Shown: piece by piece, positions 59,731-64,000 of the stretch | How positions within the stretch are numbered: the stretch's first letter is position 1 | Layout: every line of letters begins with the position of its first letter | Source: Salarchaeum japonicum_A | GTDB lineage: Archaea; Halobacteriota; Halobacteria; Halobacteriales; Halobacteriaceae | Reading direction: 5' to 3' | Assembly (NCBI RefSeq): GCF_049705945.1 | Contig: NZ_JBNAMV010000003.1 | Location: 1 to 64,000, forward strand | DNA: 64,000 nucleotides | The notes under the pieces: model-generated | The model's input: the letters and a program-made list of their open reading frames with translations, nothing else | What the model was told of the DNA's origin: nothing | The model's database searches: none | Made by a program: the position numbers and the translations under genes

Positions 59731-61095
59731 TCAGATGATGCCGCCGATGATGAGTAGTCCGACCACGAGCAGCAGCGTCGCGACAACGCTTCCCCCGGCC
59801 AGCCACTTGTTCTCCATCGCCTTCTCGTGGAGCGGCATGTCGGCGTACTCCTCGCGGAACGCCTCGAGATTCTCCTGGTCGTAGAAGTACTTCGTCTTCA
59901 GCGCGAACCGTTCCGTCACCGCACAGCCCGTACAGATCGGCTCACCTTCCAGCCGCTCCATTTTGATGTGACTGGAGCAGGCGATGGCCCCGCAGTTCGA
60001 ACAATAGGTGTACGTCTCATCGATGCCGCTCGTGTCACAGTGGACGCACCGATGGATGCCGTCCTCGGCTGTTACTCTGGACGGGCCTGCCGCGTAGTAC
60101 TCGTAGGGGTAGGTGTACGCTTGGATGTCGGTGGTGTGCCGAACCTCGGGGAGGTATACGGGCTCGATCGACTGCACGGAGATGTCCGAACGATTCGGCT
60201 CGCAAGTCTTGTGGTACGTGACGTTGTTGTCGCCGGTGTAGGTCACCGTCGTCATGTGGTGCTGCTGGAGGCGCTCGACGGCCCACTCCTTGTACTCCGT
60301 CTGAGTCTGTCCGAACCGGCGCTCCTCGACGTCGTCGAACACCTCTCCGAACTGCTCGGCGTCGAGGTCGACCGTCGCGTGGAGATTCTCGGTGACCAGC
60401 GTCCCGACGTCCTCGTCGACGACCTGCGGCTGCCCGCGTTCGGCGTGGGCAACGAATCGCGTCCGGTCGTTGATCCGGTGGATGACGCCCACCGACGTCT
60501 CGAAGACGGCGTTCGTGTCCGCGGTGACCGCGACCACTGGGCGGAACGTCACCGATGAGTGCGGTTCTGGAAGGTCGGCGGCTTCGATGTTCTCAATATC
60601 GCGAAACGCCTCTTCGACGGGTGCGTCGACGTCGGCGGCCGGGTCGTAGGGACGTAGCGTCTCGTCGCAGAGTATCTCGATGCGCCCGTTGTAGAGGTCG
60701 AGGCCGATCTCGTCGGCGATCTCCCGGAGGTCCTCGCCATCGAGCAGCTCGATTGGATGTGGGTCGTCGTTCTGCTGGAGGCGGTCGGCGTACTCCTGAG
60801 CAGGGTTCGTAAACCGGCCGGTCGTGGCGACCATTCCGCGTTTCGGGCCGTCGAAGTCGAACGTCGCGATCGCCGAGTGGAGCTTCTGGACGACCGGCCG
60901 CCCGACCGTCCCCGTGTGCTTGCACTCGACAATTATCGCACGCCGGGTCCCGTCGACGACCTCCTCCATGATGACGTCGCGACCCTCGTCAGCCGTCTTC
61001 TCGGCCTGACGGACGTTCTCGTAGCCGAGGTTGCGAAACACGTCTTCGATCACGTCCTCGAACTCGAACCCCGAGAGATCGTCCAGTACAGCCAT
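59731..61095 (-). CDS. Mrr-like restriction nuclease with zinc ribbon and membrane anchor
   Basis: A 454-residue protein. Residues ~5-120 are an Mrr-type PD-(D/E)xK nuclease: SGFEFEDVIEDVFRNLGYENVRQAEKTADEGRDVIM, then IIVECKHTGTVGRPVVQKL with the catalytic D...E-x-K. A long middle domain (~130-340) is unknown. Two treble-clef/ribbon Cys groups (CVHCDTS...CSNCGAIACS, CTGC) lie at ~345-400. A C-terminal transmembrane helix (about 430-452, GGSVVATLLLVVGLLIIGGII) ends the chain. Mrr enzymes cut modified DNA; a membrane-bound form could act on incoming DNA. Divergent from the DUF6166 gene. Confidence 0.8.
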   Translation of the reverse strand: MAVLDDLSGFEFEDVIEDVFRNLGYENVRQAEKTADEGRDVIMEEVVDGTRRAIIVECKHTGTVGRPVVQKLHSAIATFDFDGPKRGMVATTGRFTNPAQEYADRLQQNDDPHPIELLDGEDLREIADEIGLDLYNGRIEILCDETLRPYDPAADVDAPVEEAFRDIENIEAADLPEPHSSVTFRPVVAVTADTNAVFETSVGVIHRINDRTRFVAHAERGQPQVVDEDVGTLVTENLHATVDLDAEQFGEVFDDVEERRFGQTQTEYKEWAVERLQQHHMTTVTYTGDNNVTYHKTCEPNRSDISVQSIEPVYLPEVRHTTDIQAYTYPYEYYAAGPSRVTAEDGIHRCVHCDTSGIDETYTYCSNCGAIACSSHIKMERLEGEPICTGCAVTERFALKTKYFYDQENLEAFREEYADMPLHEKAMENKWLAGGSVVATLLLVVGLLIIGGII

Positions 61096-61166
61096 CCCGA
61101 TATACCTGGACAGTGCGTTGCAACTGTCAAATACGTTGTCGAACGCAGCCCGACCTGTTTTTTGAA

Positions 61167-61187
61167 CCCCCGAGAGGGGTGCGGGGG
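61167..61187 (+). promoter_or_regulatory. GGGTG-loop hairpin I
   Basis: After TTTTTTGAA: stem CCCCCG (61167-61172) / CGGGGG (61182-61187), loop AGAGGGGTG. It ends 30 bases before ATG 61218. The upstream gene is divergent, so the T-run here cannot be its terminator. Confidence 0.7.
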
Positions 61188-61217
61188 TGATCGAACGAAC
61201 CTCCCGCGAACCAACCT

Positions 61218-61619
61218 ATGAGTGGAATCAGCGACCCACGCTCGCATGGACAGTCACGGGTCTCGGATGATGGCGACACCGTCTATGTCGGCTACCGTCG
61301 TCGAGGCTGCGCCATCGTCGAGAACCAATCGGATCAAGAACAGCTCACGCCGGAGCGGAGTCTCGCGCTGGTGAACCACAGTCCCTCGGGGTTCGAATGG
61401 GGGTATGGTGGCAGTGGTCCGGCACAGCTCGCGCTCGCACTCCTGCTCGATTACACGGGCGACGAGGCGTTCGCCCTCGATCACTACCAGGAGTTCAAAG
61501 ACGAGGTCGTAAGCCAACTCGAATGTACAGGTCCCGACGGATGCTGGCGCCTCACCGGGAGTGACATCGACGCAGTCCTTCACGAAACATCCGGAGAGCC
61601 GGTCGTACCGTCCATCTAA
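61218..61619 (+). CDS. DUF6166-like protein
   Basis: A 133-residue protein with DTVYVGYRRRGCAIVENQSD...LTPERSLALVNHSPSGFEWGYGGSGPAQLALALLLDYTGDEAFALDHYQEFKDEVVSQLECTGPDGCWRLTGSDID, which I recall as DUF6166. A longer paralogue is at 62697. Both follow a GGGTG-loop hairpin. Function unknown. Confidence 0.75.
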   Translation: MSGISDPRSHGQSRVSDDGDTVYVGYRRRGCAIVENQSDQEQLTPERSLALVNHSPSGFEWGYGGSGPAQLALALLLDYTGDEAFALDHYQEFKDEVVSQLECTGPDGCWRLTGSDIDAVLHETSGEPVVPSI

Positions 61620-61642
61620 GCACCAATCCCCGAGAGTAATCC

Positions 61643-61918
61643 ATGTCAGAACACAACCAGACGTCTCGTTCGAATAGCGAATCGACCGAAGCCAGTGAAC
61701 AGCGGACACGAACGGAATACGTCGAACGCAGTGATGTCGGCGTCTCCCTCACCGTGAAGCTCAAACGGGGAACCGGTACCAGAGATCAAGACGAAGTTAT
61801 CGCGAAGGCGAAAGGCAAGACCCTCGAAGACGCCCGCAAGGACATGGAAATCCTCAGAGAGTACATCCACGATCTCGCTGAGGACACCCGTCAGATTCAG
61901 CCGGAAGAAGGCGGGTAG
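61643..61918 (+). CDS. DUF7389-like small protein
   Basis: A 91-residue protein: Ser/Thr/Glu-rich first ~28 residues, then YVERSDVGVSLTVKLKRGTGTRDQDEVIAKAKGKTLEDARKDMEILREYIHDLAED. A short strand-helix unit; recalled as DUF7389. It follows the DUF6166 gene by 23 bases in the same direction. Confidence 0.65.
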   Translation: MSEHNQTSRSNSESTEASEQRTRTEYVERSDVGVSLTVKLKRGTGTRDQDEVIAKAKGKTLEDARKDMEILREYIHDLAEDTRQIQPEEGG

Positions 61919-61938
61919 CGGAGAGCGCTGTTTTTTCG

Positions 61939-61960
61939 CGCCTCGACAGGACTGGAGGCG
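61939..61960 (+). promoter_or_regulatory. GGGTG-loop hairpin J
   Basis: After TTTTTTCG: stem CGCCTC (61939-61944) / GAGGCG (61955-61960), loop GACAGGACTG. It ends 7 bases before GTG 61968. The loop departs most from consensus, but the T-run, stem and position agree. Confidence 0.5.
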
Positions 61961-61967
61961 ATCATCT

Positions 61968-62189
61968 GTGACCAATCCTGATGGACAATCGACTGACGCT
62001 AACGAGCTTTCACCAGAGCAACGGCTCGAAGCCCCGAATACGCGACTCATCAACGCCGGCATCGTGACGATCAACGATATGGAGACGCTACGAGCCTGCG
62101 TCGCCTACGAAAACGCGAATCAGCAGCGCGTCCAGATCCTGCGCCGGCTCGAACATCGGGCCAGCGAAATCCGCGCAGAAGACGGTTGA
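61968..62189 (+). CDS. 73-residue helical protein, unknown
   Basis: GTG-started VTNPDGQSTDANELSPEQRLEAPNTRLINAGIVTINDMETLRACVAYENANQQRVQILRRLEHRASEIRAEDG. Charged helices in the second half suggest a small binding or regulatory protein. Hairpin J lies directly upstream. The start codon is not certain. Confidence 0.5.
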   Translation: MTNPDGQSTDANELSPEQRLEAPNTRLINAGIVTINDMETLRACVAYENANQQRVQILRRLEHRASEIRAEDG

Positions 62190-62211
62190 CCCAACACCCG
62201 GAGGTTTCTGG

Positions 62212-62236
62212 TGGAGCCTCGGCGGGTGGGGCTCCA
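62212..62236 (+). promoter_or_regulatory. GGGTG-loop hairpin K
   Basis: After GGTTTCTGG: stem TGGAGCC (62212-62218) / GGCTCCA (62230-62236), seven pairs, loop TCGGCGGGTGG. It ends 5 bases before ATG 62242. Confidence 0.55.
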
Positions 62237-62241
62237 GTCAG

Positions 62242-62540
62242 ATGAGCGATCGCTCCGAAATCGAGATTCAGCGACAGACCGCCTTCGGTGACGATGGCCA
62301 GCTCGAAGTGACCGAATCGAGCGTCGAGACCTCACTCGAGAACTTCGGTGCCGACGTTGATCACCGCGACCGGGATTCACGGCTTGGTCGCCCCAGGGCG
62401 AGTGAGTTCGGCGTCGACGACCGACCCGAAGTTGAGCAAACATCGGAGGGTGATCAGTCGACCCTCTTCCCGATACAGACGAAGACCAGCAGACCCTCGC
62501 TGGTAATGATGGGGTTGGCCGCTGTCTCTTCGAAGAATAA
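62242..62540 (+). pseudogene. small plasmid protein gene, probable 1-base deletion
   Basis: MSDRSEIEIQRQTAFGDDGQLEVTESSVETSLENFGADVDHRDRDSRLGRPRASEFGVDDRPEVEQTSEGDQSTLFP in frame, then the frame turns to unlikely sequence (IQTKTSRPSLVMM...) to 62631. Shifting one base at ~62469-62472 restores DTDEDQQTLAGNDGVGRCLFEE and a TAA at 62538-62540, an ending I recall from haloarchaeal relatives. A one-base deletion in the C-run, or a sequencing error, is likely. Function unknown. Confidence 0.55.
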
Positions 62541-62652
62541 ACTGCCCCTGTTGATTAGTTATCCGCCGAAATGTTATAGTCTGAACTATAATAGTCTGAG
62601 TTCTAACTTTGAAGCGACGCTGAGGGCCTAATAGCCGGTGGTGGTTTTTCGA

Positions 62653-62672
62653 CCCCCAGCAGGGGTGCGGGG
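62653..62672 (+). promoter_or_regulatory. GGGTG-loop hairpin L
   Basis: After TTTTTCGA: C5 (62653-62657) pairs with GGGG (62669-62672), loop AGCAGGGGTGC. It ends 24 bases before ATG 62697. Confidence 0.6.
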
Positions 62673-62696
62673 AATCCGAACGCCCGCATTCAACCG

Positions 62697-63383
62697 ATGG
62701 AGACGGATCCGACCACCGACCCACGAATGGTAGTACAGGATACGAGTGAGTGGTGCCAAGCGAACGCAGACCGCGTTGAGTACGTCGGGATGCGCGTCGA
62801 CGGGACGCCAGTAGTGCTGAACCTCACCGACCACGAGCGCCTCACTCCGGATCGAAGTCTCGATCTCGTGCGCCATAGCCCGGCGGGATTCGACTGGGGC
62901 TATACGGGGAGCGGCCCGGCGCAACTCGCCTGTGCGCTCCTCCTCGATTACACCGACAACGAAACCGTCGTCCAGCAACACTACATCCAGTTCCGAAACG
63001 AGGTGGTCAGTCAGTTGGCGTGCGACGGCCCAGCCGACTGCTGGCACCTCACTGGAAGCGATATCGAAGCAGCACTCGCCGAATTCGAAGCGCACCACGC
63101 ACTCACACCGGATGGCGGGGGATCGTCGCCATCGCTACCGGCGAACTGGAGCGTCGTGAGTCGAGCAGATCGGACGGTCTTCCAGCGCCGAGACATCGAC
63201 CACTACGTCGTCCTCGGCGACGGGAGCGAGGAGTGGTTGATCATCCTCTGCGCGCAGGGTGACCGAGCGTATCCCGCCCCGCTTGACCATCGAACGCTTC
63301 CGGTCGAAAACGACCCTGCCTCTGCCGTTCAGGAACTCGTCACTGAGAGTAACGACCTCGTCGAGCCGGAGGGAGACACTTGA
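62697..63383 (+). CDS. DUF6166-like protein, long form
   Basis: A 228-residue protein. Residues ~20-130 repeat the DUF6166 pattern of the gene at 61218 (VEYVGMRVDGTPVVLNLTDHERLTPDRSLDLVRHSPAGFDWGYTGSGPAQLACALLLDYTDNE...CWHLTGSDIEAAL). The C-terminal ~90 residues are extra: NWSVVSRADRTVFQRRDIDHYVVLGDGSEEWLIILCAQGDRAYPA. The next gene's ATG overlaps its stop. Function unknown. Confidence 0.72.
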   Translation: METDPTTDPRMVVQDTSEWCQANADRVEYVGMRVDGTPVVLNLTDHERLTPDRSLDLVRHSPAGFDWGYTGSGPAQLACALLLDYTDNETVVQQHYIQFRNEVVSQLACDGPADCWHLTGSDIEAALAEFEAHHALTPDGGGSSPSLPANWSVVSRADRTVFQRRDIDHYVVLGDGSEEWLIILCAQGDRAYPAPLDHRTLPVENDPASAVQELVTESNDLVEPEGDT

Positions 63384-63538
63384 TGGAGAAATTCCGACTT
63401 TCGCGAGCCACGCACCGACTCATCGAACGCGCCGCCAAGGCGTTGGAGTGCATCGGCCGAGAACGCGAGCGATACAATGACCGGCACGAGCGAACAGCGG
63501 GAGAAGACACAGACGAGATGAGTCCCCGTGAATTATGA
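63383..63538 (+). CDS. 51-residue basic helical protein
   Basis: MEKFRLSRATHRLIERAAKALECIGRERERYNDRHERTAGEDTDEMSPREL. Its ATG overlaps the upstream stop (TGATG), and the next gene's ATG overlaps its own stop (ATGA), so the three are translationally coupled. Basic N-terminal helix; no family. Confidence 0.6.
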   Translation: MEKFRLSRATHRLIERAAKALECIGRERERYNDRHERTAGEDTDEMSPREL

Positions 63539-64000
63539 CCGGCGAAGCGACGCTCGACGATTTTGAGGCCGAGACACCATGCGGAGAATCCAGCTCGCTC
63601 ACGCTGGAAGAGCGACTCCTCGCCCCGATCTCCCCGTCCATCGGTCTGCGGGTGATTCCGGGTCGAGGCGATCCGGTCTATCTCCAAAATCGGGGAAGAG
63701 AGCGGTATCTCTTCCGCGACGACCACGATCGGTGGTTCATTCTCCAACCGTCGGCGAAAGACTCTGAAGAGGGGTTCGTCCGCTGGGTGTATCTCCCAGC
63801 AGACCAGCCCGAGCGGCTGGCGCGGTCGGCGCTTCGTCAACAGACGGTGAGCGGCTATGACTACGTCCGGCGGTCGGTTGCACCAGACCCAATCAGATCA
63901 ACGGTGACGGCGATGTTCGTCACAGAACGCTGGCCCGAGACGATCTACGAATGTGGGTCATGTGAGGCGCTGTTCGATACGGCACGAGAGCACGCCCTCC
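63535..64000 (+). CDS. partial gene at window edge, zinc-finger C-terminus
   Basis: ATG 63535 overlaps the previous stop and the frame is open to the last base (155 codons). MTGEATLDDFEAETPCGESSSLTLEERLLAPISPSIGLRVIPGRGDPVYLQNRGRERYLFRDDHDRWFILQPS... is alpha/beta, and ends with YECGSCEALFDTAREH, a CxxC pair that starts a zinc finger. The rest lies outside the window. No family recognised. Confidence 0.6.
   Translation, partial: MTGEATLDDFEAETPCGESSSLTLEERLLAPISPSIGLRVIPGRGDPVYLQNRGRERYLFRDDHDRWFILQPSAKDSEEGFVRWVYLPADQPERLARSALRQQTVSGYDYVRRSVAPDPIRSTVTAMFVTERWPETIYECGSCEALFDTAREHAL

Noticed and set aside
22169..62672. T-runs before the hairpins as simple terminators of upstream genes
   Set aside because: At 61158 the upstream gene is divergent and at 41992 the upstream gene is far and on the other strand, yet the same T-run/hairpin is present; the T-run also precedes the stem rather than following it.
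1..64000. CRISPR array
   Set aside because: No regularly spaced short direct repeats were seen; the CARF-like regulator is not enough to suggest one.
1..64000. tRNA or rRNA genes
   Set aside because: No cloverleaf-like T-loop and anticodon arrangement or conserved rRNA segment was noticed on either strand; a short GTAGCTCAGCGG-like string near 57806 lacks the rest of a tRNA.

Overview
The window is haloarchaeal. Protein-coding genes are GC-rich and encode acidic proteins. Archaeal TATA boxes lie about 25-30 nt upstream of start codons in many places, giving leaderless transcripts. It encodes a TATA-binding protein, a TFB, bacterio-opsin-activator-type HTH and PadR regulators, an RPA-like protein and many small haloarchaea-only zinc-ribbon families. 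Mobile, replication and transfer genes dominate, so this is most likely a megaplasmid or a large integrated plasmid-like element. I had no database; family names come from memory and motif reading.

Layout. 1-5,800: an McrB/McrC-type restriction pair, a truncated tyrosine-recombinase remnant, a Fic-like gene, a PadR regulator, a small histone-fold protein and TBP. 5,885-7,113: exonuclease VII subunits XseA (with an unusual C-terminal membrane anchor) and XseB. 7,317-19,352: one co-directional run of eight genes resembling a type IV secretion/conjugation apparatus (pilin-like protein, large surface protein, Tat lipoprotein, VirB6/CedA-like channel, VirB3-like membrane protein, VirB4 ATPase, VirD4-like ATPase). 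19,403-20,960: an iteron-like repeat cluster followed by a PrimPol-type replicase. Together these make a credible replicate-and-transfer core.

21,171-43,425 is accessory DNA: two HTH/TumE-like toxin-antitoxin pairs, a VapBC-like pair, a Doc toxin, an RPA-like protein behind a 660-base GC-rich non-coding block, a CARF-like regulator, TFB, many zinc ribbons, and a bat-regulator/cupin/DUF2255/SDR cluster. 43,559-49,465 is a graveyard of insertion sequences (TnpB type, IS630, IS6, ISH8, decayed transposase). 45,652-57,618 carries an IclR regulator and an acyl-CoA catabolic set (HADH/enoyl-CoA hydratase fusion, OB-fold protein, thiolase, acyl-CoA ligase, acyl-CoA dehydrogenase, MaoC hydratase); its right edge is an IS5-type element. 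59,079-64,000 returns to accessory genes, including a membrane-anchored Mrr-like nuclease.

Two repeated non-coding structures are not explained by known gene families. (1) A hairpin, seen about twelve times just upstream of small accessory genes and TFB: a T-rich box, then a stem of 4-7 bp whose sequence differs between copies but stays paired, around a loop of about 7-12 nt that usually carries GGGTG or GGTGA. (2) A dyad (TTAACCAACA ... TGTTGGTTAA), three copies spanning exactly 41 bp and a fourth degenerate one, in intergenic gaps beside the transfer operon, the replicase and the two zinc-ribbon paralogues.
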